Shown one piece after another: positions 26,115-35,456 of a stretch of DNA of 64,000 bases. How positions within the stretch are numbered: the first letter of the stretch is position 1; each line of letters begins with the position of its first letter. The position numbers were made by a program, and so were the translations under genes. The notes below the pieces were generated by a model. That model was not told the origin of the DNA, ran no database searches, and was given only the letters and a program-made list of their open reading frames with translations. Source of the stretch: Phormidium tenue FACHB-886 (GTDB taxonomy: Bacteria; Cyanobacteriota; Cyanobacteriia; Elainellales; Elainellaceae); assembly GCF_014764505.1 (NCBI RefSeq), contig NZ_JACXWX010000003.1, positions 186,001 to 250,000 of the forward strand. Reading direction: 5' to 3'.

Positions 26115-26935
26115 AGCAGCTTGTCTAGTCCATAGACCAAAGATTTGAGCTGTACCACTTTGCGAATACTCAGCAGCACACCAGGCATATAGCAGGCGCG
26201 ATCGCTCGTATCGTGCCGCAAGGTGTAGATCTGTCCGGGCGCACCAAAAATCACTTCTTGATGGGCAATTAATCCCGGTAAACGAACGCTATGGATGCGG
26301 ATACCATCTTGAGTCTGTGTGCCTCTAGCACCTGCAAGTTTCTCGGTTTCTTCAACGGCAGGCGGATTATAGAGCTTGCCAAATTCTTCCAGGAGCTGTG
26401 CCGTTTGGATGGCAGTACCGCTAGGCGCATCGGCTTTTTGGTTGTGGTGCAGCTCAATGATTTCAACATGATCAAAATATTGAGATGCCCGTACAGCCGC
26501 TTGTTGCAGCAGCACCATGCCGATCGAAAAATTGGGGACAATTGCCGCTCCTGTACTCGCTTTGTCAGCAAAGTCAGCGAGGTCTTCTAGCTGTTCGGGA
26601 GACAATCCAGTGGTGCCAACAACGGGACGAACTCCATAGGCAATTGCTGCTCGCACATTCTCATATACTGCATCCGGATGAGTAACATCAACCATCACGG
26701 CTTGCCCTTCCTGCATCGACATTGCCAAAGTTGCCTGCAGATCGGCAATGACTGGCACTTCCAATGGGCCGCAGCCAATTACTTCCCCAATGTCTTGTCC
26801 TTGGAGAGCAGGGTTGCGGGCAACTGCCCCTATCAACGTCAAATCTGCGGCCCCTGCCACGGCTTTGACGATCTCTCGCCCCATTTTGCCCGTTGCACCA
26901 TTCACAACCACTGGTATTTTGCCCGCCATCGTCAT
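26111..26935 (-). CDS. dapB: 4-hydroxy-tetrahydrodipicolinate reductase
   Basis: This 274-residue enzyme reduces hydroxy-tetrahydrodipicolinate in the diaminopimelate route to lysine and peptidoglycan. The dinucleotide-binding loop [10 protein letters not shown] lies near the start, VGTTGLS in the middle, and the signature [15 protein letters not shown] holds the catalytic histidine and lysine. The start is set at the ATG at 26935, one codon after a GTG at 26938; an ATG at 26929 is also possible. It is followed by the overlapping DUF2127 gene. Supply of aspartate semialdehyde for this step depends on LysC, encoded 5 kb away. Confidence 0.96.
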   Translation of the reverse strand: MTMAGKIPVVVNGATGKMGREIVKAVAGAADLTLIGAVARNPALQGQDIGEVIGCGPLEVPVIADLQATLAMSMQEGQAVMVDVTHPDAVYENVRAAIAYGVRPVVGTTGLSPEQLEDLADFADKASTGAAIVPNFSIGMVLLQQAAVRASQYFDHVEIIELHHNQKADAPSGTAIQTAQLLEEFGKLYNPPAVEETEKLAGARGTQTQDGIRIHSVRLPGLIAHQEVIFGAPGQIYTLRHDTSDRACYMPGVLLSIRKVVQLKSLVYGLDKLL

Positions 26936-26949
26936 CACCGTTGAAACAT

Positions 26950-28245
26950 AAGGGCAATTTTAGCCCGCGCTGTAGGGGCCTAGCCTGTTGAATGAAACAA
27001 AACAGTAATGTTTCAAGCGCGTTGTAAATTGCTTCCGCAGGGCTTGCGCGAGGAACTGAATCAATATCCTGCCGCAGCGTTTAGGCGTTCCTCGCAAGCT
27101 GATCTACCAACCCTTATAGCCCGGCTCGGTTCGTACTGAGGCAGTCCAATCGTTTGTCTGACGATGGTATAACCGAGTGGTTATGGTGCTCGCACCTAGA
27201 AGGAAATAGATTATTTTTGGAACCTGTAAGGAGTAGGGCTTCCAAACAATTATCTATCCTTTATGCAATTGAAGGTTGCTGTACTCCTGAATATAGAGGC
27301 GATTTGCTGCTGGCAACCTGACTGCACGGAAGCCATACACTGCCCTTGTTCATTTGCAGTGGTGTCGAACTGTCTTTAGCGGCAGCAGCCCGATCGAGCC
27401 TTACGATTCTTGCTGTTGTCTCTGATTTATCTACCTGCCCTGCCGCTGCCGTTCCGTTAGTTTGTGCGGTGGGTCAGTTTGCAGAACAAGCTTTTTACGG
27501 TAGCCCTGCTTACCGTTTAATCGATGTCTTTCTCGCTATGATTCACCGCTATTTGGCATCGATTTGTTTCTCCCCCTGTTCGTCTACGATTTGGTTGGCA
27601 CATTATGCTGGCACTATGCTTTTCACAACAGCAGACGTTTTGATTGGCAGTGGCAAACACAATCTAGTTCACGAATGTGCCGCACTGAACGTTCTGTTAC
27701 TCTCCTTGGCGGTTTCTCGGCTGTGTTGATCGCCCATGCCGTAAGACACAACGCTACAGTCATCCGGTAAAACCCTAGAAAGAAGCAATTGTTGGGCTGT
27801 AGCAGTGTCTTAAGCAGCGTCAGCCTCAACCCCCGATACAATCGCTCCCTTTTTCCCAACAGTGCAGTTCAGGTTGTGCAAATTGATCCCGCCTATCGTA
27901 ATTCAGGCTTCAGCTCGTTTCGTCTAGATCGCGATCTTTTCACATCGCATCTCTTTCAACACATTGCTACTCAATCGATACAACACTTCCTATGCAATAT
28001 GGCTGATTCTGATGCCTTGCTGGGATTTTGTTCTCAAATTTCTCGCGATTTGCAAGAATTAACTGATACAAAAGATATCTTGATAATGTATAAAGAAATG
28101 AACTTCGTTAATTGGATCGATTGAGTCGTCTATTTCGTCTTGATCATTAGGAATAAATTTCCTAAGCGACGGATTGATAAAACTGACTTACACTAGAGCG
28201 ATTTCTGAAGTTTCATTCCATCTTCAATCAAATAGGAATTCAACT
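26950..28245. other. 1.3 kb stretch without a convincing gene
   Basis: Short open frames occur here (27346-27729 from TTG, 27504-27770 from no ATG, 27789-28124 from TTG), but none has a ribosome-binding site or recognisable domain. The frame ending at 27770 reads protein-like around residues WHYAFHNSRRFDWQWQ, hinting at decay of a real gene. Inverted repeats are visible at 26993-27016 and around 27037-27098. No tRNA or known RNA was recognised. Confidence 0.4.
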
Positions 28246-28806
28246 ATGGCAACAACTCGCAAACGTTCATCTGCCGCGGCAGCAGTTACTAAGTCTGCGA
28301 TTGCAGAAGCAAGCACCTTGCTGAAAGAGCTTCCCGAAAAACCCAAGAACAATTGGTCTCTGCGGGAAGCTGTCTCGTTGCTGCAAGAATCCATTACCGA
28401 AGCACTCGATCGGGGCTACACCTACGAAGAAGTTGCGGTGCTGTTGGGTAAGCAGGGTGTTTCCATTGCGGCTCCTTCACTGAAGCGCTACCTTGCTGCT
28501 GTCAAACGCGATAAAGGCTCAACTCGCCGGGGTGGACGGGGCAAGAGCAACAAGGCTGCGCTTGAGGCAGCTGATCTAGCAGGCGTGGCAACTACCCTGG
28601 AGAAAGCGCCAGTGGCTGAAAAAGCAGTTGAAACAGCACCCAGCAAGCGGCAATCTAGAACCAGCGGAGGCACGGCTGCCAAAGCTGAGCCAAAAGCAGC
28701 CGCTAAGAAGGCGAAAGCAACGCCTACCGCAACTGCAAAAACCGCTGCTGAAAAACCTGCTGCTGCGAAAACCACGACTCGCGGACGCAAGAAAAGCGCA
28801 TCTTAG
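28246..28806 (+). CDS. Histone-H1-like lysine/alanine-rich DNA-associated protein
   Basis: This 186-residue protein has two parts. Residues 1-80 are helical, with WSLREAVSLLQESITEALDRGYTYEEVAVLLGKQGVSIAAPSLKRYL, which looks like a helix-turn-helix resembling plasmid TraK/MobC-type or recombinase-associated domains. The last 90 residues are almost only Ala, Lys, Thr, Pro and Arg, like the tail of histone H1 or bacterial Hc1-type proteins, ending RGRKKSAS. The start is ATG 28246; a longer in-frame extension upstream lacks support. A nucleoid-associated or sequence-specific DNA-binding role is inferred from composition. No operon partner is adjacent. 28807-29056 downstream holds no gene. Confidence 0.7.
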   Translation: MATTRKRSSAAAAVTKSAIAEASTLLKELPEKPKNNWSLREAVSLLQESITEALDRGYTYEEVAVLLGKQGVSIAAPSLKRYLAAVKRDKGSTRRGGRGKSNKAALEAADLAGVATTLEKAPVAEKAVETAPSKRQSRTSGGTAAKAEPKAAAKKAKATPTATAKTAAEKPAAAKTTTRGRKKSAS

Positions 28807-29056
28807 GAGGCAAACTCGTCTGGCATGACTTTCATTGGCGTTCAACAGGTCAAATCGCCTAGTTTTGCACAGCTAGCTATCCTTCGAGATATTGTGCAAG
28901 ACGGTCTAAGAACTCCTGTGCAAGACTGATTCTGTGAATCAAGCGAAGCAGTTTCAGAGCCTTATGGCTTTCACGCTGCTCTCAGTCAAAGTTCTTAGTT
29001 TAAGTTCTTCATCAAACTAGGCGATCGGAACCTGTAACATTGTCGGGCTGAATTTT

Positions 29057-29821
<765 letters not shown>

Positions 29822-30154
29822 TCAAACAATGTAAGTTACAAAGTAAATCACCAACGATAGGTGCAGATGGATTGTTTTACAAGGTAGCCTGTAGAGCATT
29901 TGCTTGGCGCAAAATGCTGTGAGTTGGCTAAAGTCTTGAGTGAGACTCTGCATTTCCACTCAGTCTTCAATCCATCCTCCTCCAAAAGGTGTCGTCAGTT
30001 CCACAAAACTAAGGCAGTCCAGAAGACGCTTTGACGGTTTGGGATGGGGGCAAAGCTGCCCTCCAAAAAGCTTGATGCCCACTCGTCAATATAGCGGTCG
30101 CTATTGTGCTTACAGCAAGTTCCACTGGAATAGACTACAGATTATTTTTGTTTC

Positions 30155-30186
30155 AGCGCCATAGAACATTAGCGCCATAGAACATT
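30155..30186. repeat. 16-base perfect tandem duplication
   Basis: AGCGCCATAGAACATT is repeated perfectly at 30155-30170 and 30171-30186. The second copy runs into the hairpin at 30180-30222. The surrounding 29813-30624 holds no supported gene. Confidence 0.95.
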
Positions 30187-30222
30187 TTTGTGGGCGTGTG
30201 GAGCACACCCACAAAAATGTTC
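30180..30222. repeat. Inverted repeat in the fabG-thioredoxin intergenic region
   Basis: Fifteen perfectly paired bases, GAACATTTTTGTGGG and its complement, flank a short centre of 13 bases. It could be a terminator or a small mobile-element end; no transposase is near. Confidence 0.7.
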
Positions 30223-30624
30223 CCATCCTAACTTCTGCAGCAATTGCCATAGCTGATTTTTGGACAACAGGTGTTAAAACTTTTGAGAACTTATGAACAA
30301 CTCTGTTAAGAGATTTAGGGTGTCCTCGACAGCTGCTTAAAATTTTCACTAGGATTGGAGGGTGGTTAGCGGGCTGAAGCAGGCGTAGCAGTTTTACATT
30401 GTCGCGCTTTCGCAAATTGTTACATTGCCTCACAAAAGAGGGGGTACTGAGTTAATTAGGAGATTTTGTCTAAGGATTAGCATTTACTCTCTAAGAAATT
30501 GGTGCCAAAGATCGATATCACCTGTATTCAAGCTTCATTCATCTAGCGTTGCTTCAGAAACCTGTTTCAATCATTGACCGTCAAGCTTTTCGCAAGTCTT
30601 CTAGCCTCCATTCCTTTATCAACA

Positions 30625-30942
30625 ATGGCAACGAAAAAGCAGTTTGGCAGTTTTCAGTCTCTAGTCTCTGACTCCAAAGTCCCTCTGGTAGTGGACTTTT
30701 ATGCTCCTTGGTGTGGACCTTGCCAGCTAATGGCAAAGGTGCTGGAGCAAGTCAACGCCGAACTGAAAGACAAGGTGAAAATCGTTAAGATTAACACCGA
30801 CAACTATCCGGCTCTAGCCTCACAGCACCAAATCCAAGCGCTGCCTACACTGGTTGTCTTCAATCGCGGTCAGGCGATCGATCGTATTGAAGGTGTTGTG
30901 CCTGCCGATCAACTTATGCATCGGCTGCAGGCTCTGACCTAA
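30625..30942 (+). CDS. Thioredoxin (probable y-type)
   Basis: This 105-residue thioredoxin carries the active site WCGPC at residues 29-33, the cis-proline in ALPTLVVF, and the fold-typical VDFYAPWCGP. The start is ATG 30625; an upstream TTG-initiated extension at 30574 lacks family similarity. The N-terminus ATKKQFGSFQSLV resembles cyanobacterial y-type thioredoxins such as Slr0233 of Synechocystis, which supply electrons to peroxiredoxins; that subtype call is from memory of the family pattern. It is separate from the second thioredoxin at 32244, which is linked to the ArsR repressor. Confidence 0.9.
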   Translation: MATKKQFGSFQSLVSDSKVPLVVDFYAPWCGPCQLMAKVLEQVNAELKDKVKIVKINTDNYPALASQHQIQALPTLVVFNRGQAIDRIEGVVPADQLMHRLQALT

Positions 30943-31130
30943 TGTTGGACGCAGCTGCTGTGTCTTGAGGCGATCTAGCTGAAACGCCTGCCTAGGCTGT
31001 TCCGGCTAGCAATTGCCGTTGCACTCCATAGAATGAGCCAAACGGGAGAGGACACGATTACGTGAAACTTCTACGTTACGAGTGGGGTGATCCTTGAAAT
31101 CTTTGAATATTGTTGAAGCGCTACTCACAT

Positions 31131-31481
31131 ATGGATACGGAACGCGACCCGATTAAATTTAAATTCCCACTTTGGAAATATCTCACTCAGCCCGTCTTCA
31201 GTCCTGAGTTCAAATCGCTCAATCCTCTCCGGTTCTGGCAAATTTACAACCAAGAGCAGCTAGAAGCCTGCTGGCAAAAAAGTGCTGCACCAGAGCCACA
31301 ATGGATCGACGATCCCGTCCAATTTCTAGAAGACTGCTTCATGAGTACGAGTCTTGGCATCCAGCTTATTCAAGACCCCAATGTGGTGCAGTTTTTAGAA
31401 CGCTGCTGGGATCGCCAACCGCCGCCCTACAGAAACTATAAGACTGACCAGTCTTTTGGTGAGTCAGAAGAGTGTTACTAA
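31131..31481 (+). CDS. Conserved hypothetical protein
   Basis: This 116-residue soluble protein starts at ATG 31131. It is rich in aromatic and acidic residues, with phrases such as FKFPLWKYLTQPVF and DPVQFLEDCFMSTSLGIQLIQD. Two similar segments, LEACWQ and LERCWD, suggest an internal duplication of a Cys-Trp helix. No known domain, signal peptide or membrane helix is seen. It lies between a thioredoxin gene and a convergent ArsR-family gene, but no functional link is clear. Confidence 0.55.
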   Translation: MDTERDPIKFKFPLWKYLTQPVFSPEFKSLNPLRFWQIYNQEQLEACWQKSAAPEPQWIDDPVQFLEDCFMSTSLGIQLIQDPNVVQFLERCWDRQPPPYRNYKTDQSFGESEECY

Positions 31482-31503
31482 ATGAATTTTCGCAATTGGC
31501 AGA

Positions 31504-31821
31504 TCAGGCAGGCTTAACCAAGCTGGCAAAACAGGTTGCCAAGAGCTGCCTATTGAGCTGGTGATAACGGGTTTGCCCATCTTTGCGGGTGTAGACTAGC
31601 CCTGATTCCGCCAGGATTTTAGAATGATGGCACAGAAGCGCTAAGCTGATCTCGGCTTGGTTAGCAATTTCTGAACTGCTCATTTCTCCTCCATCCACCA
31701 AAAGCTCTATGATTCGCAGGCGAGTGGGGTCGGCAAGTGCTGAAAAAATTTTTGCGCGCTGCTCTGTATCGGTTTTGGTAGTTGTCGGGAACAGAGAGGA
31801 CTGAGTATTGCTGCTGGGCAT
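31504..31821 (-). CDS. ArsR-family winged-helix repressor (RexT-like context)
   Basis: This 105-residue regulator has the ArsR/SmtB core: KIFSALADPTRLRIIELL, then EMSSSEIANQAEISLALLCHHSKILAESGLV as the recognition helix, and a beta-wing YTRKDGQTRYHQL. It contains only two cysteines, C64 and C97. It is divergent from a thioredoxin gene followed by an Old Yellow Enzyme gene. In Anabaena the ArsR-family repressor RexT controls trxA2 and senses peroxide with vicinal cysteines; such a pair is not present here, positions 40-41 being leucines. It probably still represses the divergent genes. C64 sits in the recognition helix and might be a redox switch. Confidence 0.85.
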   Translation of the reverse strand: MPSSNTQSSLFPTTTKTDTEQRAKIFSALADPTRLRIIELLVDGGEMSSSEIANQAEISLALLCHHSKILAESGLVYTRKDGQTRYHQLNRQLLATCFASLVKPA

Positions 31822-31858
31822 ATAAATATATTAACTGGTGCTAACGGTTGATATTGAG

Positions 31859-31885
31859 TTCGAGGTGAGCTTTGCCCACCTCGAA
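31859..31885. repeat. Inverted repeat upstream of the ArsR-family gene
   Basis: Nine-base arms TTCGAGGTG and CACCTCGAA flank a nine-base loop 38 bases upstream of the ArsR start. It may be an operator or a leader hairpin. The remaining divergent region to 32100 shows no gene. Confidence 0.55.
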
Positions 31886-32102
31886 TTTGTCATGTTTTTT
31901 ACAGGAGAGTTATACGTATCATACTGCTGGGCGCGATCGCCCAAATCGCTTCGATGTTTCTGAAGGTAAAAATGAAACTTTGGAAGAGCGCAGCATAGGA
32001 GGAGCAAGTGTAGTGATCTCAAGGCACTTGAGTTATTTCGTTAACTCCGAGTGCTTCTATTGTAAGCCGCTATAGCTTTTACTGAAACAGTTAAATAAGT
32101 AC

Positions 32103-32154
32103 TTGACTTTTCTAGAGCAGTTCTTTATGATTTTAGTTAAATGGTGGTTTAACT
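32103..32154 (+). promoter_or_regulatory. Sigma70 promoter with overlapping palindromic operator for the thioredoxin gene
   Basis: A -35 box TTGACT (32103-32108), a 17-base spacer and a -10 box TATGAT (32126-32131) form a near-consensus promoter. Directly downstream, AGTTAAA-TGGTGG-TTTAACT (32135-32154) is a perfect 7-base inverted repeat placed at the likely start site. GTTAA also recurs at 32088-32095 and 32159-32165, so an ArsR-type dimer could cover the promoter. Confidence 0.7.
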
Positions 32155-32243
32155 ACTTCAGTTAAGCAGGCTTTCTCTTCAATCTGTTCTTCCTGCTAGC
32201 CGGAAGCGCTTATTCCTAGCAAATAGTGTTTGAGGTGCTGTAT

Positions 32244-32591
32244 ATGACAGACCATACTCCCGTCATCACATTAACCGATGACAATTTTCAACAAGAAGTT
32301 CTTGCCAGCAGCCTGCCCGTCCTAGTAGATTTCTGGGCGCCTTGGTGTGGACCTTGTCGCTTAGTTGCACCGGTCGTTGAGTCGATCGCTACAGACTTTG
32401 CAGGACAGGTTAAGGTCGGCAAATTAAACGTTGATCAGTTCGATCGCATTGCGACTCGCCATCACATTCACGCCATTCCGACGCTGCTGATCTTCCAAGA
32501 CGGTAAAGTTGTGGATCAAGCGATTGGGGTGAGTTCTAAAGCTGAGCTGGTGGCTAAGCTGACGGCTTTAGGTCGGCGTCAAGCTGCCTAA
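32244..32591 (+). CDS. trxA: Thioredoxin linked to the ArsR repressor
   Basis: This 115-residue thioredoxin has the active site WCGPC at residues 34-38 in VDFWAPWCGPC and the cis-proline in AIPTLLIF. The start is ATG 32244 with GAGGTG upstream; an in-frame start at 32226 is less likely. It lies downstream of a strong promoter with a palindromic operator and divergent from an ArsR-family regulator, and it is followed 76 bases later by an Old Yellow Enzyme. The layout is like the peroxide-responsive trxA2 locus of Anabaena, so a stress-inducible role is inferred. A hairpin after the gene may reduce read-through into the next one. Confidence 0.92.
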   Translation: MTDHTPVITLTDDNFQQEVLASSLPVLVDFWAPWCGPCRLVAPVVESIATDFAGQVKVGKLNVDQFDRIATRHHIHAIPTLLIFQDGKVVDQAIGVSSKAELVAKLTALGRRQAA

Positions 32592-32601
32592 TCAGGTTTT
32601 G

Positions 32602-32639
32602 CGGGGGCTGCTAATTATTACAAGATTGAGCAGCCCCCG
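32602..32639 (+). terminator. Hairpin between thioredoxin and OYE genes
   Basis: Eleven-base arms CGGGGGCTGCT and AGCAGCCCCCG flank a 16-base loop. No T-run follows, so it is more likely a partial terminator or an RNA-stability element that sets unequal expression of the two genes. Confidence 0.6.
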
Positions 32640-32667
32640 AATCATGTTCCTTTCTCCAATTTTCCTT

Positions 32668-33762
32668 ATGACTTCTCTCTTTTCTCCTATTCAGCTGGGT
32701 CGCTATGAGCTGCCCAACCGGCTCGTGATGGCTCCATTAACTCGTAACCGAGCCGCAGCAGGGAATATTCCCCAAGAAATTAACGTCAAATATTATGCTC
32801 AACGAGCTTCGGCGGGTTTAATTGTCACAGAGGCAACGCAAATCTCACCGCAGGGAGTAGGCTACCCAGCAACTCCAGGCATTCACGCTGCTGAGCAGGT
32901 GGAAGGCTGGAAGCGGGTTACTGAGGCAGTTCATCAGAAGGGGGGGCATATCTTTTTGCAGCTGTGGCATGTGGGGCGAATTTCCCATCCCTCTCTCCAG
33001 CCCAACGGTGAATTGCCTGTTGCTCCCAGTGCGATCGCTCCTGAAGGGATGGCAAGCACTTACACAGGCGAACAGCCCTATGTAACCCCGCGCGCCTTAG
33101 AAACCGACGAGATCCCGGGCATTATTGAGCAATATCGCCAAGCGGCTGAAAACGCACTAGCGGCTGGCTTTGATGGTGTAGAAATTCATGGGGCCAACGG
33201 CTATTTGCTCGACCAATTTTTACAAGATGGCTCTAACCAGCGAACCGATCAATACGGTGGGTCGATCGAAAATCGTGCTCGTCTCCTGCTAGAGGTAACA
33301 GAAGCAGTGGTAGGGGTGTGGGGAGCCGATCGAGTGGGCATGCGGCTGTCGCCCAACGGCACGTTCAACAGTATGCAAGACTCTGATCCAGCGGCACTGT
33401 TTGATTATGTGGTGGGTGCGCTCGATCGCTTTGGGCTTGCTTATCTGCATTTAGTTGAGCCACGCTGGGCAAGCGCTACAACTGAAACTGATATTGCCGC
33501 TTTGAAGGTCACTCATTTTCGAGAAATTTACCACGGGACGCTGATTACAGCAGGCGGCTACGATCGCGAACTGGGCAATGCAGTGGTGGCAGGCGGGAAA
33601 GCCGACTTAGTAGCTTACGGCAGACTATTCATTTCCAACCCTGATTTGCCAGAGCGGTTTGCCCAGGATGCGCCGCTAAACCCCTACGATCGTTCTACCT
33701 TCTATGGCGGTGACGAGCGAGGTTATATAGACTACCCAGCGCTAACGCTGCAAACTGCCTGA
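32668..33762 (+). CDS. Old Yellow Enzyme family alkene reductase
   Basis: This 364-residue FMN oxidoreductase has the OYE opening LFSPIQLGRYELPNRLVMAPLTR, the FMN/substrate motif HGANGYLLDQFLQDGSNQRTD and the C-terminal GYDRELGNAVVAGGKADLVAYGR. The product reduces activated double bonds such as alpha,beta-unsaturated carbonyls, often as detoxification with NAD(P)H. The start is ATG 32668; an in-frame start at 32599 adds only non-family residues. It follows a thioredoxin gene under an ArsR-family repressor, which suggests a role in electrophile or peroxide stress. A GC-rich hairpin at 33785 follows as terminator. Confidence 0.93.
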   Translation: MTSLFSPIQLGRYELPNRLVMAPLTRNRAAAGNIPQEINVKYYAQRASAGLIVTEATQISPQGVGYPATPGIHAAEQVEGWKRVTEAVHQKGGHIFLQLWHVGRISHPSLQPNGELPVAPSAIAPEGMASTYTGEQPYVTPRALETDEIPGIIEQYRQAAENALAAGFDGVEIHGANGYLLDQFLQDGSNQRTDQYGGSIENRARLLLEVTEAVVGVWGADRVGMRLSPNGTFNSMQDSDPAALFDYVVGALDRFGLAYLHLVEPRWASATTETDIAALKVTHFREIYHGTLITAGGYDRELGNAVVAGGKADLVAYGRLFISNPDLPERFAQDAPLNPYDRSTFYGGDERGYIDYPALTLQTA

Positions 33763-33784
33763 GCTGTACCGCTAAAAAGCCGCT

Positions 33785-33811
33785 GACAAGCTGCCTCTGA
33801 GGCAGCTTGTC
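33785..33811 (+). terminator. Terminator after the OYE gene
   Basis: Eleven-base arms GACAAGCTGCC and GGCAGCTTGTC flank a five-base loop, followed by TTT, 22 bases past the stop. Confidence 0.75.
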
Positions 33812-33852
33812 TTTCACGTTAGCAGAGGATTTGCATTAGTTCTGTAGAAAAC

Positions 33853-33880
33853 AAAAAATCCCTGACGGAACCGCCAGGGA
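33853..33880 (-). terminator. Terminator after argC
   Basis: On the minus strand TCCCTGGCGG and CCGTCAGGGA pair with one mismatch across TT and are followed by TTTTTT. It lies 84 bases past the argC stop. Confidence 0.8.
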
Positions 33881-33963
33881 TAATTAAGGGTGCATCTACC
33901 ACTCCTGTATACAGAGCAAGGCAGGTGGATCAGGAAGAATAGCCGAGAGAATTAGAAACTCAG

Positions 33964-35022
33964 TTATGGATAGAAGCTTACTTGGGGTAAGCCCAGCGTT
34001 TCTTCCCAGCCCATCATCAGATTGAGACACTGGATTGCTTGACTTGCCTGTCCTTTCATCAGGTTGTCGATCGCTGATAGGACAATGACTCGATCGGTGC
34101 GGGGGTCAACCTCAATGCCGATGTAGCAAAGATTGGTGCCCAATACCCATTTTGTTTGGGGATAGGTGCCGCTAGGCAAAATTTCGACCCAAGGAGAGGA
34201 GCGATAAAATGCTTGGAAAATGGTAATCAAATCGTCTCGCACTAGGCCCGGATCGCGCAGCGTGGCATAAACCGAGGCAAGAATGCCGCGAATCATAGGA
34301 ATTAAGTGAGGGGTGAATTGGATCATCACCTCATGCCCTGCTAAATCACTGCACACCTGCTCAATTTCTGGCGTATGACGATGGCGAGCCACATTGTAAG
34401 CAGCTACGGACTGATCGGCTTCTGCTAAAAGCATACTGACCGATGCTTTGCGTCCAGCTCCCGACAAACCCGTTTTAGAATCGATCACTGCTGTTTCGGG
34501 AATGATCAAGCCCTGCTTCATCAGAGGGGCAAGCGCCAGCAGGCTCGCCGTACAGTGGCACCCTGGGCAGCCGACTAGCTGCGCCTCGGCAATTCGATCG
34601 CGGTACAGCTCCGGCAAGCCATACACAGCAGTTTCGGCAATTTCCTGGTCTTTACGCTCTTTGCCATACCAGGCTTCATAGGTTGCCAGATTGCTAAAGC
34701 GATAGTCGGCAGAGAGGTCTAGCACCTTAACGCCCTTTGCCAGCAGCGTTGGAGCCATATCGCAGGCAAGACCGTTTGGCAAAGATAGGAAAACAGCCTG
34801 ACAGCGATCGCCAATTTGCTCTAGATCGATCGCCTCAACCTTTAGCTGGGTTCTGTGATTGAGATGGGGATAAATATCTGAGAAGGGTTTACCAGCGCTG
34901 CTGTCTCCGCCCAAATAGACTAGCTCTAGCTGGGGATGATCTTGCAGCAGGCGCACCAGCTGCACACCACCGTAGCCTGATGCGCCAATGATCCCCACAG
35001 GTATACGTCCTGAATCGCCCAT
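33964..35022 (-). CDS. argC: N-acetyl-gamma-glutamyl-phosphate reductase
   Basis: This 352-residue enzyme makes N-acetylglutamate semialdehyde in arginine synthesis. An N-terminal [17 protein letters not shown] binds [16 protein letters not shown] follows, and the catalytic cysteine is C155. The signature reads [11 protein letters not shown], where the family normally has PGC-[FY]-[AVP]-T, so the two positions after the catalytic cysteine are His and Cys, and C152 replaces the usual Asn or other residue. Verified on the DNA (34572-34552), not a frame effect. The rest of the protein, including [10 protein letters not shown] and HRHTPEIEQ, is normal. Start at ATG 35022. Confidence 0.95.
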   Translation of the reverse strand: MGDSGRIPVGIIGASGYGGVQLVRLLQDHPQLELVYLGGDSSAGKPFSDIYPHLNHRTQLKVEAIDLEQIGDRCQAVFLSLPNGLACDMAPTLLAKGVKVLDLSADYRFSNLATYEAWYGKERKDQEIAETAVYGLPELYRDRIAEAQLVGCPGCHCTASLLALAPLMKQGLIIPETAVIDSKTGLSGAGRKASVSMLLAEADQSVAAYNVARHRHTPEIEQVCSDLAGHEVMIQFTPHLIPMIRGILASVYATLRDPGLVRDDLITIFQAFYRSSPWVEILPSGTYPQTKWVLGTNLCYIGIEVDPRTDRVIVLSAIDNLMKGQASQAIQCLNLMMGWEETLGLPQVSFYP

Positions 35023-35382
35023 ACAGTCTCACCGCTAATTAGTAGAAATTACAATAAGGTAGCTCAGCTTAAAGCTTAAGGGTAATTCTGAGCATTGCAT
35101 CTATATAAAGCCTGCATTGTAATACGAAGTTCCTTAAAATTTGGGTAGCAGTTGATGCACAGTTGGGGCAATAGCAGCAATTGCCGATGTGTTGCGGATT
35201 CACTATGCAGTCAAAATACCCTATAGCAGAGCAATGCATCCGTCCGAAGTGGCTTGAAAGCGATAGGATTGAAGAAAGGGAAACACTTAAAGAAAATTTG
35301 CAAATAGCGATCGACCAGCGTGGTGGTTTATGTCGTTTACGTTTATTGTCGCTTAGTGCTTTTGGGCGTTATTGCTGCAAAA

Positions 35383-35407
35383 ATGGCACTTAAAAAGATG
35401 GCACTTA
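35383..35407. repeat. 15-period direct repeat upstream of ribBA
   Basis: ATGGCACTTA occurs at 35383-35392 and 35398-35407, with shared A-rich linkers. The rest of 35023-35456 holds no gene and no recognisable FMN riboswitch. Confidence 0.6.
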
Positions 35408-35456
35408 CTCAAAAGCAACGCCGCTTTTTGTTAACTACTCAAAACGGATAATTCTT

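Noticed and set aside
27346-27729. Open frame of 127 codons starting with TTG
   Set aside because: No ribosome-binding site or family match; competing frames in the same DNA look as protein-like. Kept only as part of an unexplained region.
27789-28124. Open frame of 111 codons starting with TTG
   Set aside because: No recognisable domain, unusual composition and no translation signal.
30110-30433. Open frame of 107 codons on the minus strand
   Set aside because: It runs through an inverted repeat and a tandem duplication, with no family resemblance.
35181-35393. Open frame of 70 codons before ribBA
   Set aside because: No ribosome-binding site or protein pattern; more likely part of the ribBA leader.
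35023-35456. FMN riboswitch before ribBA
   Set aside because: The conserved AGGATATGGGGCAGGGTG-type elements of the aptamer are absent.
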